Source: an uncultured Prevotellaceae bacterium (lineage in GTDB: Bacteria; Bacteroidota; Bacteroidia; Bacteroidales; Bacteroidaceae). Taken from it: DNA of 64,000 bases. Made by a program: the position numbers and the translations under genes. The DNA lies in contig CACZZQ010000019.1 of assembly GCA_902785695.1 (NCBI GenBank), positions 1-64,000 of the forward strand, given 5' to 3'. Below, piece by piece: positions 7,533-15,982 of this stretch; the stretch's first letter is position 1, and every line of letters begins with the position of its first letter. The notes under the pieces were generated by a model. The model saw nothing but the letters and a program-made list of their open reading frames with translations. It was not told the origin of the DNA and searched no databases.

Positions 7533-8561
7533 ATGGCAGAAGCAAAGAATGTGACCTATAGCAGCATTATGAAGGAGTTGCAGAGCGGGCAGTACCGTCC
7601 TGTGTACTACCTGATGGGCGAGGAGTCGTATTATATCGACAAGATCTGCGACTATATCGCAGAGCACGCCTTGCAGCCCGAGGAGCGCGACTTCGACCAG
7701 ACCATCATGTTCGGCTCCGACGTGAGTGCCTCGCAGATTGCCGATGCTGCCCGCCGCTATCCTATGATGGCAGAGAGGCAGGTGGTCATCGTGAAGGAGG
7801 CGCAGAACCTGAAGAATACCGATGCGCTGGAGAAATACATGAAACAGCCGCTGCAGAGCACCGTGCTCGTGATCTGTCATAAGAACGGCAAGATCGACGG
7901 GCGTAAGCGGGAATATGTGAAGGCCGTGCAGCAGGCGGGCATCCTTTTCGAGAGCCAGAAGCTGAAGGAGCGCGACCTGCCGACATTCATCGAGAATTAC
8001 GTGAAGCAGAAAAATGCCGCCATCGATCCGAAGTCCACACAACTCATCGCCGATGCCATCGGTGCCGACCTGAGCCGACTCGTTGGCGAACTTGAAAAAG
8101 TGCTCCTCGGTTTGCCAGAGGACAACAAGCGGATTACCCCCCAGGTGGTGGAGGACAGGATAGGGGTGAGCAAGGACTTTAACGGCTTCGAACTGCGAGA
8201 TGCAATTGTTAATAAAAATGTGTTCAAAGCGAATCAAATTGTTAAATATTTTGAAAAGAACCCGAAGGCCGGAAGCATCTATTCTTTCCTCCCAATGCTC
8301 TTTAATTACTTCCAAAACCTGATGCTGGCATATTATTGTCCAGAAAAAGCGAGTCAGGAGAGGGTAGCAGAGTGGTTGGAACTGAGGTCGCCGTGGGCAG
8401 CAAAAGACTACATGACAGGCATGAGAAATTTCACTGCGATGAAGACGATGCAGATCATTTCCAAACTACGCGAGATTGATGCCAAAAGTAAGGGTCTGGA
8501 CAACCCAAACACCCCTCCAGAGGAGTTGGTGAAGGAGCTTATTTTCTTCATTTTGCACTGA
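7533..8561 (+). CDS. holA: DNA polymerase III subunit delta
   Basis: HolA is the clamp-loader delta subunit, which opens the sliding clamp at the replisome. The protein starts MAEAKNVTYSSIMKEL and reaches the typical PVYYLMGEESYYIDKICDYI within 25 residues. It continues through domain II (RRYPMMAERQVVIVKEAQNL) to the C-terminal helical collar domain (KDYMTGMRNFT). Length is about 342 residues, as expected. In-frame ATGs also exist at 7500 and 7506; the start at 7533 best fits homologue N-termini as I recall them. An intrinsic terminator follows at 8598. Confidence 0.9.
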   Translation: MAEAKNVTYSSIMKELQSGQYRPVYYLMGEESYYIDKICDYIAEHALQPEERDFDQTIMFGSDVSASQIADAARRYPMMAERQVVIVKEAQNLKNTDALEKYMKQPLQSTVLVICHKNGKIDGRKREYVKAVQQAGILFESQKLKERDLPTFIENYVKQKNAAIDPKSTQLIADAIGADLSRLVGELEKVLLGLPEDNKRITPQVVEDRIGVSKDFNGFELRDAIVNKNVFKANQIVKYFEKNPKAGSIYSFLPMLFNYFQNLMLAYYCPEKASQERVAEWLELRSPWAAKDYMTGMRNFTAMKTMQIISKLREIDAKSKGLDNPNTPPEELVKELIFFILH

Positions 8562-8597
8562 AAAAGGTCGATTTTTGAAGCTGGAAATTTTAGAACG

Positions 8598-8623
8598 AGC
8601 ACCCGCCAAGGGTGCTTTTTTTT
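8598..8623 (+). terminator. Intrinsic terminator after holA
   Basis: A 7-bp stem AGCACCC/GGGTGCT with a 5-base loop is followed by eight T residues. A second short palindrome (GGCCTAAAGGCC) follows immediately. Confidence 0.85.
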
Positions 8624-8635
8624 GGCCTAAAGGCC

Positions 8636-9381
8636 TGAAAAATAAGGGCTTTACAAAGAAATAACTACCCTCAAATTTTAAAAATTTTCAATCGTCTGAA
8701 CGCTGGTTCAGAATTTTTCGAGCATTTGAAAAAAGCGTTTTTTCGGCTCTCAGAAATTTAATGTTAAGCTTTTTTAGGGTTTAAAAACCTTTAAGTTCGA
8801 AAGTCTTTAAGTTTGAAAACCTTTAATTATTTGTCGGAAATTTATATTTTAAAATGTAAACTTGACGGATTCGAAATTTTAAATATTTATTTTTAAATAT
8901 TCGAATTGAAGTGTTTGAAAACGTGAATGCATATTTATAAAGACGCATATTTAGTTTTGTAAATACACGATAATCAGCGATTTAGGCTTTATAACCAAAG
9001 AAATAAATGTGATTTCTTATATTTAAACACTAATGACTATTAATGACCCATTAATTGCCATTAATTTTCTTAAACCGCCTGTATAAAGGCCTTTCCAAGG
9101 CACTACATGATCAATTATATGGCCAATTACATGGGAATTATATGTTTAAAATCGTGCATTAATGCCCTTTTTCTATTCTTTAATGTATTAAAAGCCAATC
9201 AGTTGCATTAAATTCAAGAAATTTGACTTTAATATCATAAATTCCTTGATATTTGAATTTATAAATTTAAAGCCAGAAAACTCATGCCGATTGCTTTATA
9301 TTTACAAATTTAAAAGTAAACATTTAAAGTTTAATATCATAAATTCTTCTTTAAAAACTTGCACGGTTCATTTTTTTGCTT
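8636..9381. other. AT-rich gene-free stretch
   Basis: These roughly 750 bases hold no convincing ORF on either strand. They are very AT-rich, with repeated short phrases: CTTTAAGTTCGAAAG then CTTTAAGTTTGAAAAC near 8790-8825, ATTTTAAATATTTATTTTTAA near 8878-8900, and ATGACCCATTAATTGCCATTA. Part of the AT-rich repeat family (copy D, 9031-9152) lies inside. No RNA gene was recognised. Confidence 0.6.
9031..9152. repeat. Interspersed AT-rich repeat, copy D
   Basis: Phrases TTAATGACCCATTAATTGCC and ATTATATGGCCAATTACATGG then AATTATATGTTTAAA match the family seen between other genes. It lies in the long gene-free stretch before the HTH gene. Confidence 0.5.
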
Positions 9382-9389
9382 TACCTTTG
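9382..9389 (+). promoter_or_regulatory. -7 element for the HTH gene
   Basis: TACCTTTG lies about 55 bases before the ATG at 9444. The leader contains a short complementary pair (GGCC...), but no clear riboregulator was recognised. Confidence 0.55.
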
Positions 9390-9443
9390 TAAACTGAAAA
9401 GAAAACGGCCTTTTTAGGCACATTACCTACTTGGTTAGTAAAA

Positions 9444-9971
9444 ATGAAGGATAGAATCAGACAAATCATGGAGGCGCGACACATGACCCAGCAGGTGTTC
9501 GCCAGTTACATCGGTACGACCCCTGCCACCCTGAGTGGCATCTTCAACGATCGCACCCGCCCCACCATTAACATCATTGAGAGCATTAAGAAAAAATTTC
9601 CGGAGGTCAGTCTCGAATGGTTGATGTTCGGACAAGGAGAGATGTACCAGTCAACGACCGACCATAGTGTTCCAGAGTCTGGTTCTGAAGGTCAGTCTTC
9701 GCCTCAGTCAGCCCCCCTATCTGCCCCTCAGTCAGCCCCTCATTTTTCATCTTATCAGCAGGAGCAGATACTCGATTTTGGTCAGCCTATTGCTCCTACC
9801 CCTCAAAATGTTCAGCCGGCGGTCAATCATTTTAATGGTGTTAGACCAACACGAATCGAACAAAACCTTGAGTTGTTAAATAATGTCAACAAACCTTTAA
9901 GGCGCGTTACTGAGATTCGGGTGTATTATGATGACCAAACATGGGAAAGTTTTGTGCCCGCCAAGAAGTAG
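9444..9971 (+). CDS. XRE-family helix-turn-helix protein
   Basis: Residues about 1-65 form a Cro/C1-type HTH: IRQIMEARHMTQQVFASYIG, then TPATLSGIFNDRTRPT with the recognition helix, then SLEWLMFGQGEM, a frequent ending of this domain in Bacteroidota regulators. The middle is a low-complexity Ser/Pro/Gln linker with SAPxSAPQSAP repeats. The C-terminal segment (VTEIRVYYDDQTWESFVPAKK) is conserved-looking and may be an oligomerisation or ligand part. It is a single gene with its own promoter after a long AT-rich gap. The target is unknown. Confidence 0.75.
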   Translation: MKDRIRQIMEARHMTQQVFASYIGTTPATLSGIFNDRTRPTINIIESIKKKFPEVSLEWLMFGQGEMYQSTTDHSVPESGSEGQSSPQSAPLSAPQSAPHFSSYQQEQILDFGQPIAPTPQNVQPAVNHFNGVRPTRIEQNLELLNNVNKPLRRVTEIRVYYDDQTWESFVPAKK

Positions 9972-9976
9972 TTTTA

Positions 9977-10060
9977 ACATATAATTATGCCCTTAAAGAT
10001 GTGGTTATTGACATATAATTACCATTAATTGGCCATATAATTTGCCATTAATTATATGAA
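9977..10060. repeat. Interspersed AT-rich repeat, copy E
   Basis: ACATATAATTACCATTAATTGGCC and CCATTAATTATATGAAAAATTCG phrases match the family, in the space between the HTH gene and pyrK. Confidence 0.5.
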
Positions 10061-10104
10061 AAATTCGTGGATAATTCGTCGTAATTCGAGTTATATTTTT
10101 TTTC

Positions 10105-10131
10105 GTACCTTTGACCTCGGGTCGAAGGTAC
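10105..10131 (+). promoter_or_regulatory. Palindrome over a -7 element upstream of pyrK
   Basis: GTACCTTTGACC and GGTCGAAGGTAC form 12-base arms with one mismatch and a 3-base loop. The left arm contains TACCTTTG (10106-10113). It may be an operator-type site on an upstream promoter, or a former divergent promoter. Confidence 0.5.
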
Positions 10132-10166
10132 TTGCGTTCGACAATAAAAAGAAAAGTCTTTTTTCT

Positions 10167-10197
10167 TTTGTATTGTTCTCACTTATTCGTACCTTTG
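10167..10197 (+). promoter_or_regulatory. Main promoter of pyrK
   Basis: TTTG at 10167-10170 and TACCTTTG at 10190-10197 are separated by 19 bases, an excellent Bacteroidota consensus. The expected start of transcription is near 10203, about 20 bases before the ATG. Confidence 0.8.
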
Positions 10198-10221
10198 CAC
10201 CATAATTATAAAAAGGTGTAA

Positions 10222-11094
10222 ATGAAGAAGTATATTTTAGACCTGACGGTTGTGTCGGTAGAACGTGTTCATGAGCGGTATGTGCTGATAAGGCTGACCG
10301 ATAAAGAGCCGCTGCCGCCTATGCTGCCAGGTCAGTTTGTAGAAGTACGTGTCGATGGTTCGCCTGAAACTTTCCTGAGGAGGCCTATCTCTATTCATTT
10401 CGTTGACAGAGTGGCTAATGAGTTGTGGCTGCTGGTGGCCTGCGTAGGTGAAGGCACGCGACGGCTGGCGCTGTTGCAGGCCGGTGATAGGCTGAACTGC
10501 GTGCTGCCATTAGGCAACGGATTTACGATTCCCAGCGGGGAAACCGCTGGGCACTGCGTGTTGCTGACGGGCGGCGGCGTGGGCGTGGCTCCTTTGCTTT
10601 ATTTGGGGGCTACGCTGAAGGCTCAGGGTATAGGGCCTACGTTCCTTTTAGGAGCTCGCTCGGCAAAGGATCTGCTGATGCTCCAGGAGTTTGAGAAATA
10701 TGGACGTGTGCTGGTGACCACTGAGGATGGCACGATGGGCGAGAAAGGGTTTGTGACCAATCATAGCGTGCTCCAGAATGAGCGGTTTGATATGATACAG
10801 TGTTGCGGACCTACACCGATGATGAAGGCTGTGGCCCGCTATGCCCGAGAGAAGGGCATCGACTGCGAGGTGTCGCTGGAGAACCTGATGGCCTGCGGAT
10901 TAGGGGCGTGTTTGTGCTGTGTGGAGAAGGTGAGGACTCTCCCCCAACCCCTCTCTGTGAGGGAGGGGAGTGTTCACTCTCCAGAGCAAGAACTATGTAC
11001 TCCCCTCTCTCACAGAGAGGGGCAGTGGGAGAGTCAAAATGTATGTGTTTGTAAAGAGGGGCCAGTTTTTGACATTAACCGATTATTATGGTAG
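10222..11094 (+). CDS. pyrK: Dihydroorotate dehydrogenase B, electron transfer subunit
   Basis: PyrK carries FAD and a [2Fe-2S] cluster and passes electrons from dihydroorotate dehydrogenase to NAD. Visible marks are the FAD motif FLRRPISIHF, the NAD-binding GGGVGVAPLL and CGPTPMMKAV, and cluster Cys residues in ACGLGACLCC with the last in VCVCKEGPVF. Between the third and fourth cluster Cys about 35 extra residues (from VRTLPQPL to REGQWES) are encoded by a large inverted repeat at 10935-11035. The frame stays open and the last Cys is kept, so the protein may still be functional. PyrD follows 179 bases later. Confidence 0.9.
   Translation: MKKYILDLTVVSVERVHERYVLIRLTDKEPLPPMLPGQFVEVRVDGSPETFLRRPISIHFVDRVANELWLLVACVGEGTRRLALLQAGDRLNCVLPLGNGFTIPSGETAGHCVLLTGGGVGVAPLLYLGATLKAQGIGPTFLLGARSAKDLLMLQEFEKYGRVLVTTEDGTMGEKGFVTNHSVLQNERFDMIQCCGPTPMMKAVARYAREKGIDCEVSLENLMACGLGACLCCVEKVRTLPQPLSVREGSVHSPEQELCTPLSHREGQWESQNVCVCKEGPVFDINRLLW
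10935..11035. repeat. Inverted-repeat element inserted in frame in pyrK
   Basis: Two 37-base arms (10935-10971 and 10999-11035) are reverse complements at 33 of 37 positions, around a 27-base centre. Both arms contain the CCCCTCTCTGTGAG core. There is no transposase. It resembles a small miniature element or a paired REP-like palindrome. The whole is translated within PyrK. Confidence 0.85.
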
Positions 11095-11097
11095 TAT

Positions 11098-11222
11098 ATA
11101 AACACGAATTACCATTAATACCCCACGAATTACCATTAAATTATTATGAAAAATTATATGGGCAATTCTTGCGTCCCTCCGGTGGCAAGCGGCAAAGCCG
11201 AGTCCATGGTCATTATATGTTA
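11098..11222. repeat. Interspersed AT-rich repeat, copy F, with a GC-rich insert
   Basis: Family phrases CACGAATTACCATTAA and AATTATATGGGCAATT are interrupted at about 11167-11206 by a GC-rich stretch beginning CTTGCGTCCCTCCGG and ending AAGCCGAGTCC. The repeat then resumes with ATGGTCATTATATGTT, as in copy B. The insert can form two small hairpins (CTTGC...GCAAG and CGGCAAAGCCG). Confidence 0.6.
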
Positions 11223-11273
11223 CATGAAAAAAATGAATGATTTCGTGTAATTTGTGGTTGAAAAAGAAGAATT

Positions 11274-12182
11274 ATGGCAAGATTAGAAGTAAAAATAGGG
11301 GCATTGAGTTTGAAGAACCCCGTGATGACCGCCTCTGGTACGTTTGGATATGGTCTTGAGTTTCAGGATTTTGTGGATCTGAAGGAGATAGGCGGTATCA
11401 TTGTGAAAGGTACTACGTTGAAGCCCCGAGAGGGCAATGACTATCCGCGTATGGCAGAGACAGCGCAAGGGATGCTGAACTGCGTGGGTCTGCAGAACAA
11501 GGGTGTGGACTATTTCTGCGAGCATATCTATCCTCAGCTGTTGCCTACTGGCGGTACGTATATCGTCAACGTGAGCGGTTCGTCGCCCGAGGACTATGCC
11601 GCGTGTGCCGCCCGTGTGGATGCGTTGGATGCGATTCCCGCCATCGAGCTGAATATCTCGTGTCCTAACGTAAAGGACGGCGGTATGGCCTTCGGTGTGA
11701 CCTGCAGCGGTGCTGCCAGCGTGGTGAAAGCCGTTCGTCAGGCCTACCACAAGACGTTGATAGTAAAGCTTTCGCCCAATGTCACCGATATCACCGAGAT
11801 TGCCCGTGCCGTAGAGGCTGAGGGTGCCGACAGCGTGTCGCTAATCAATACGCTGATGGGAATGGCTGTGGATATCGAGAAGCGCAGGAAGACCTTGTCG
11901 ATAGGTACCGGTGGACTGAGCGGTCCCTGTGTGAAGCCCGTGGCACTGCGTATGGTGTACCAAGTGGCAAAGGCCGTGAGCATCCCAGTGATAGGCTTAG
12001 GCGGCATCAGTACCGCTGAGGATGCCATCGGGTTCCTGATGTGTGGTGCCCGTGCCATCGAGATAGGTACGGCGAATTTCCTGGATCCGGCAGTCACCAT
12101 CCGTGTTCGCGACGGTATCAACGATTGGTTAGACCGTCATGGTGTAGCCGATGTGAATGATATCGTGGGCGTTATTGCTTAG
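11274..12182 (+). CDS. pyrD: Dihydroorotate dehydrogenase B, catalytic subunit
   Basis: This 302-residue FMN barrel enzyme oxidises dihydroorotate to orotate in pyrimidine synthesis and pairs with PyrK. Class 1B marks are the early [13 protein letters not shown], the substrate region [22 protein letters not shown], the phosphate-binding [19 protein letters not shown], and AIEIGTANF near the C-terminus. Length fits the family. The start is the ATG after an AAGAAGAATT leader. pyrK lies upstream on the same strand, so the pair is expected to be co-expressed. No separate promoter was recognised in the repeat-filled spacer. Confidence 0.93.
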   Translation: MARLEVKIGALSLKNPVMTASGTFGYGLEFQDFVDLKEIGGIIVKGTTLKPREGNDYPRMAETAQGMLNCVGLQNKGVDYFCEHIYPQLLPTGGTYIVNVSGSSPEDYAACAARVDALDAIPAIELNISCPNVKDGGMAFGVTCSGAASVVKAVRQAYHKTLIVKLSPNVTDITEIARAVEAEGADSVSLINTLMGMAVDIEKRRKTLSIGTGGLSGPCVKPVALRMVYQVAKAVSIPVIGLGGISTAEDAIGFLMCGARAIEIGTANFLDPAVTIRVRDGINDWLDRHGVADVNDIVGVIA

Positions 12183-12189
12183 TCCATTT

Positions 12190-12316
12190 ATAATTTTGGC
12201 CAAAATTTTTAGAATTCTGGCCAAAATTTTAAAAATTCTGGCCAGAATTTATTTTGAATTATAGCTATAATTTTCGGAATTATAGCTATTTTTTGATGAA
12301 TTATGGCTATAATTCT
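12190..12316. repeat. Tandem palindromic modules after pyrD
   Basis: Three copies of a TTTTGGCCAAAATTTT / ATTCTGGCCAAAATTTT-type module are followed by three copies of GAATTATAGCTATAATTTT-type modules. Each is centred on a perfect palindrome (TGGCCA or ATAGCTAT). The order and spacing are regular, about 20-28 bases. It lies between pyrD and the pectate lyase promoter. Confidence 0.7.
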
Positions 12317-12372
12317 GTCAAAGATTATAGTTTTTTCTTTAATATATAAAGATGTATATAAGGAAAAAGTCG

Positions 12373-12380
12373 TATCTTTG
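12373..12380 (+). promoter_or_regulatory. -7 element of the pectate lyase gene
   Basis: TATCTTTG lies about 40 bases before the ATG. A -33 TTTG is not evident at normal spacing. Confidence 0.55.
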
Positions 12381-12419
12381 CCCCGGAATTCGACTAAAAC
12401 TAAAAAATATCAATAAAAG

Positions 12420-15400
12420 ATGAAACCTAAGAAACTTTTTGCAAGCCTTGTGGCATCAGCAATCTGTCTGACAGCAGGGGCACAGCAATTGGCCTTTCCG
12501 GGTGCACAAGGCTGGGGCCGTTTTGCTACTGGCGGGCGTTCAGGCAGCGTGTATCATGTGACCAATTTGAATGACTCAGGTAGCGGTTCGCTGCGCGATG
12601 CCGTGAGTTCCTCAAATCGCATCATCGTGTTCGACGTGGCAGGCGTGATCAACCTGCAGAGCCGCCTGGTATTCAAGAACAACCTCTACGTTGCAGGTCA
12701 GACGGCTCCCGGCGAGGGTATCACCGTCTATGGCAACGGTGTGTCGTTCTCGGGCTCGTCGAACATCATCGTGCGCCATATGCGTTTCCGCATGGGACAT
12801 AAGGGCGACAACGGCAAGGACTGTGCAGGTATTGCCAATGGCGTGAACATGATTTTCGACCACTGCTCGTTCTCATGGGGGCTTGACGAGACCTTCTCTA
12901 TCAACCCCGACGGCAAGGGTAGCGGTCCGAATAACATCACCCTGCAGCACTGCGTGGTAGGCCAAGGCCTGATGACCCACTCGGCAGGTGGACTGATGCA
13001 GGCCGACAGCATCTCGCTGATAGGCAATTTCTACTGCGACAACTCCACCCGAAACAACAAGGTGAAGGGTACGAACCAGTATGCCAATAATATTGTATAC
13101 AACTGGTCTAACGGTGCCTATATCATGGGTGGCGACTCAGAGGGAAAGTCTTATGTGAATATCCAGTCGAACCTCTTCATCAACGGTCCTGCGAAGGGTG
13201 GTGCAGCCTTCACGGGCGGTAATGCCGACTTCCACTGCTACGGTGTGGACAACTGGCAGGACAACAACATGGACGGTAAATTCGACCCCTTCGAGATTAC
13301 CGACTACAACGCCGCCACACGCGAGACAATGCCCTACAACTATCCTGAGCTGACGCTGAACCCCGGTAAGACGCTGTTGGAGACCAACCTGCCTACGGTG
13401 GGAGCCACACTGCCTTACCGCGATATGACCGACTGCTATATGGTGGACGAGGTGTTGAGCTATGGTAAGAAAGGCGCGCTCATCTCCAATGAGGAGTCCC
13501 TCATCTATGGTGCTCCCTCAACGTGGAAGGTCTTTGCCGGCGTGAAGAAGCAGGACACCGACGGTGACGGTATGCCCGATGCCTGGGAGGATGCCAACGG
13601 AACCAACAAGACGAAGAACGACGCGATGACGAAGGCGGCCAACGGTTATACGAATATCGAGAACTATATCAACAGCATCACCGTTGACGACCGTGACTTC
13701 TTCCTGCGCACCCCCGTGGGACTGACGCTGGAGAAGGCCACCACACAGACGCTGACCGTCGGCTGGCACGACTATACCTATGCCGAGGACGGCTTTATCG
13801 TAGAGATTGACAAGGGACAGGGCTATGTGGAGGCTGGTCGTACGGCAGCCGGTGCCACATCCATGGTCATCGACGGTCTTGAGCCAGCCACATCATATAA
13901 GATCCGTGTGCGTGCCTTTGCCGGTAGCGACCAGTATTCTGACTATACCGCTGCGCAGAGCATGGATACCCGTATGGTGGAACAGGGCATCATCGACGTT
14001 GACTCCTACGTAGGCGATGTCACCAATGCCATTGAGACAGCCAAGGGTGTGCTGATTGACTCAGAATCCGACCTGACCTTGAAGCTCGATGCGGCTATCA
14101 GTCCCAAGGAGGTGGTGGTGAACAGTCCTGCACATATCACCATCGACGGTGTGGTAGCAGGTACGGGGTCTATGAACAAGGCCGGTGAGGGTACGCTGAC
14201 ACTCAATTCGCTGAATACCTATACCGGTGCCACCGTGCTGCACGAAGGAACGCTGGCGTTCAACACCCTGAAGAACGGTGGTGTGGCCAGTTCATTAGGT
14301 GCCGGCATCAAGGACGCGCAGAACTGGATCATGGACGGTGGTACCTATAAATATACTGGCGCATCGACATCCACCGACCGTGGTGCCCGTCTGTTGCGTG
14401 AGACCGAGTTGAACATTGCCAATAGCGGTACAGTAGTCACTGCCAACGGTGGCTTCGAGGGTAAAGGTGATTTCGCACTGGGTGGTGCAGGACAGTTGAC
14501 CATTGGTACTACAGGCTTCTTCAAATATACTGGTGCCACCATTCTGCGTGGGGGCTCTCTTTTTCTGAGCAGCACTGATATCTCGAAGGCAGGCATCGGT
14601 TCCTCATCGAAGTTGGTAATGGCAGGTGGTCATCTGAAGACCAAGGGCGAGACGAGCGGCTATGAGACTTATTCCTTCCCCATCGAGGTGGTGGAAGGCA
14701 CCATCTCGCAGTTCTCACCTAACCGTAATTGCTATATTAATAATAAGGTGACGGGTTCAGGAACAATTCAACTGAACATCCCTTATCTGCGCGAGTATGT
14801 ACAGGGCGACTGGAGCGGTTTTTCAGGCCGACTCATTGCCAACGGCGTTTCCAGCGATAAGCGCGGTTCCCTGTTGCTGCTCGACAAGACCCCGAAACTC
14901 AACAATACCGTCGTAGAACTGAAGGGCAACGCCAATCTCTGTTATTGGTCTACAGGAGGTAACCAAACATTGGGTGGTCTGTCTGGCGCAGCAGGCACTT
15001 ATTTGAATGGTTCCAGCAAGCAGACCGACAACTTCACCTGCACTTGGACTGTGGGTAGTGCCAATACCGACGAGACCTTCCGTGGCATCATCAACAACTG
15101 GTCGTGCTCTGGCAGTGGTCACTCCGGTACGGTGAACGTCGTGAAGACAGGTACAGGCATCTGGCGACTCACCGGTGCTAATGAGTATAAGGGAACGACG
15201 GTGGTCAACGGAGGCCGTCTTGTTGTCAATGGCACGCATTCCGGTACGGGAGCCGTCACCGTGAAAGAGGGTGGTACGCTGGCAGGCTTTGGTACCCTGC
15301 CGGGTAAGGTGACCGTGAAGAGCGGCGGTAGCGTCTATGCCGGTGACACCTTGGTGAACGGTGCCCAGCTGAAGCTGAACGGTGGACTGACGGTAGAGAG

Positions 15401-15803
15401 CGGCGGTATCGTGGAGATTCCCCTTTACAGTCAGGCCGGCAAGGCCCGTGCCAATGCCATCAAGGGTACGCTGACTATCAACGATGCCACGCTGGTGCTC
15501 AATATGGAGAACGTGGCAGGTATTTCCGATGACCAGGTATTCATCGTCTTCTCTGGCACCTGTACTGGTACCGGTTTTACCGCTATTGAGCCAGAACGTC
15601 CTTCGGCAACGCAGGTTTGGGACACCAGTAAACTGATGACGAGCGGCTTCCTCTTTGTGCGTCATGATGACAGCCAGACAGGAATAACGGAGCTGAAGAG
15701 CGATGACCTGGATGTTCCTCGGTACAACCTGCATGGGCAGCGTGTCAAAAGCGATGCCAAGGGGCTGGTTATCCAGAATGGGAAGAAGAAGGTGAAAAGA
15801 TGA
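12420..15803 (+). CDS. Secreted pectate lyase (PL1-like) with FN3 and beta-strand repeats
   Basis: This 1127-residue exported protein has a signal peptide ending TAGAQQ. Residues about 22-430 resemble polysaccharide lyase family 1 beta-helices: FPGAQGWGRFATGGR, VTNLNDSGSGSLRDAV, IIVRHMRFRMG and FDHCSFSWGLDE. A Ca-type loop DTDGDGMPDAWEDANG follows, then an FN3-like domain (about 445-530). After it come several autotransporter-type beta-strand repeats with GxGTLTLNSLNTYTGATVL and TGTGIWRLTGANEYKGTTVV. The C-terminus (YNLHGQRV...GLVIQNGKKKVKR) looks like a Prevotella type IX secretion-type sorting tail. It probably cleaves pectin at the cell surface. No SusC/SusD pair is near. Confidence 0.8.
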   Translation: MKPKKLFASLVASAICLTAGAQQLAFPGAQGWGRFATGGRSGSVYHVTNLNDSGSGSLRDAVSSSNRIIVFDVAGVINLQSRLVFKNNLYVAGQTAPGEGITVYGNGVSFSGSSNIIVRHMRFRMGHKGDNGKDCAGIANGVNMIFDHCSFSWGLDETFSINPDGKGSGPNNITLQHCVVGQGLMTHSAGGLMQADSISLIGNFYCDNSTRNNKVKGTNQYANNIVYNWSNGAYIMGGDSEGKSYVNIQSNLFINGPAKGGAAFTGGNADFHCYGVDNWQDNNMDGKFDPFEITDYNAATRETMPYNYPELTLNPGKTLLETNLPTVGATLPYRDMTDCYMVDEVLSYGKKGALISNEESLIYGAPSTWKVFAGVKKQDTDGDGMPDAWEDANGTNKTKNDAMTKAANGYTNIENYINSITVDDRDFFLRTPVGLTLEKATTQTLTVGWHDYTYAEDGFIVEIDKGQGYVEAGRTAAGATSMVIDGLEPATSYKIRVRAFAGSDQYSDYTAAQSMDTRMVEQGIIDVDSYVGDVTNAIETAKGVLIDSESDLTLKLDAAISPKEVVVNSPAHITIDGVVAGTGSMNKAGEGTLTLNSLNTYTGATVLHEGTLAFNTLKNGGVASSLGAGIKDAQNWIMDGGTYKYTGASTSTDRGARLLRETELNIANSGTVVTANGGFEGKGDFALGGAGQLTIGTTGFFKYTGATILRGGSLFLSSTDISKAGIGSSSKLVMAGGHLKTKGETSGYETYSFPIEVVEGTISQFSPNRNCYINNKVTGSGTIQLNIPYLREYVQGDWSGFSGRLIANGVSSDKRGSLLLLDKTPKLNNTVVELKGNANLCYWSTGGNQTLGGLSGAAGTYLNGSSKQTDNFTCTWTVGSANTDETFRGIINNWSCSGSGHSGTVNVVKTGTGIWRLTGANEYKGTTVVNGGRLVVNGTHSGTGAVTVKEGGTLAGFGTLPGKVTVKSGGSVYAGDTLVNGAQLKLNGGLTVESGGIVEIPLYSQAGKARANAIKGTLTINDATLVLNMENVAGISDDQVFIVFSGTCTGTGFTAIEPERPSATQVWDTSKLMTSGFLFVRHDDSQTGITELKSDDLDVPRYNLHGQRVKSDAKGLVIQNGKKKVKR

Positions 15804-15818
15804 AAAAGTGAAATAAAT

Positions 15819-15842
15819 AAGGGCTGCCAATCGGCAGCCCTT
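15819..15842. terminator. Hairpin between the pectate lyase gene and aroC
   Basis: A perfect 10-bp stem AAGGGCTGCC/GGCAGCCCTT with a 4-base loop lies 16 bases after the pectate lyase stop. There is no long T tract. It may serve both convergent genes. Confidence 0.65.
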
Positions 15843-15982
15843 AACCAACACAAAAACTAAACTAGACTTAACTAAAGCTTATTCGGATTTTCACAAACCC
15901 TCATAGCGATTGCAAAGATAAACAAAAAAATCCATTGGACAATGGATTTTTCTGATTATTTTGAATTATTACTGAATATTTC

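Noticed and set aside
14823-15851. 342-codon minus-strand open frame opposite the pectate lyase gene
   Set aside because: It has no domain and is rich in His/Gly/Thr mirrored from the repeat region of the true gene. It also crosses the gene end and terminator.
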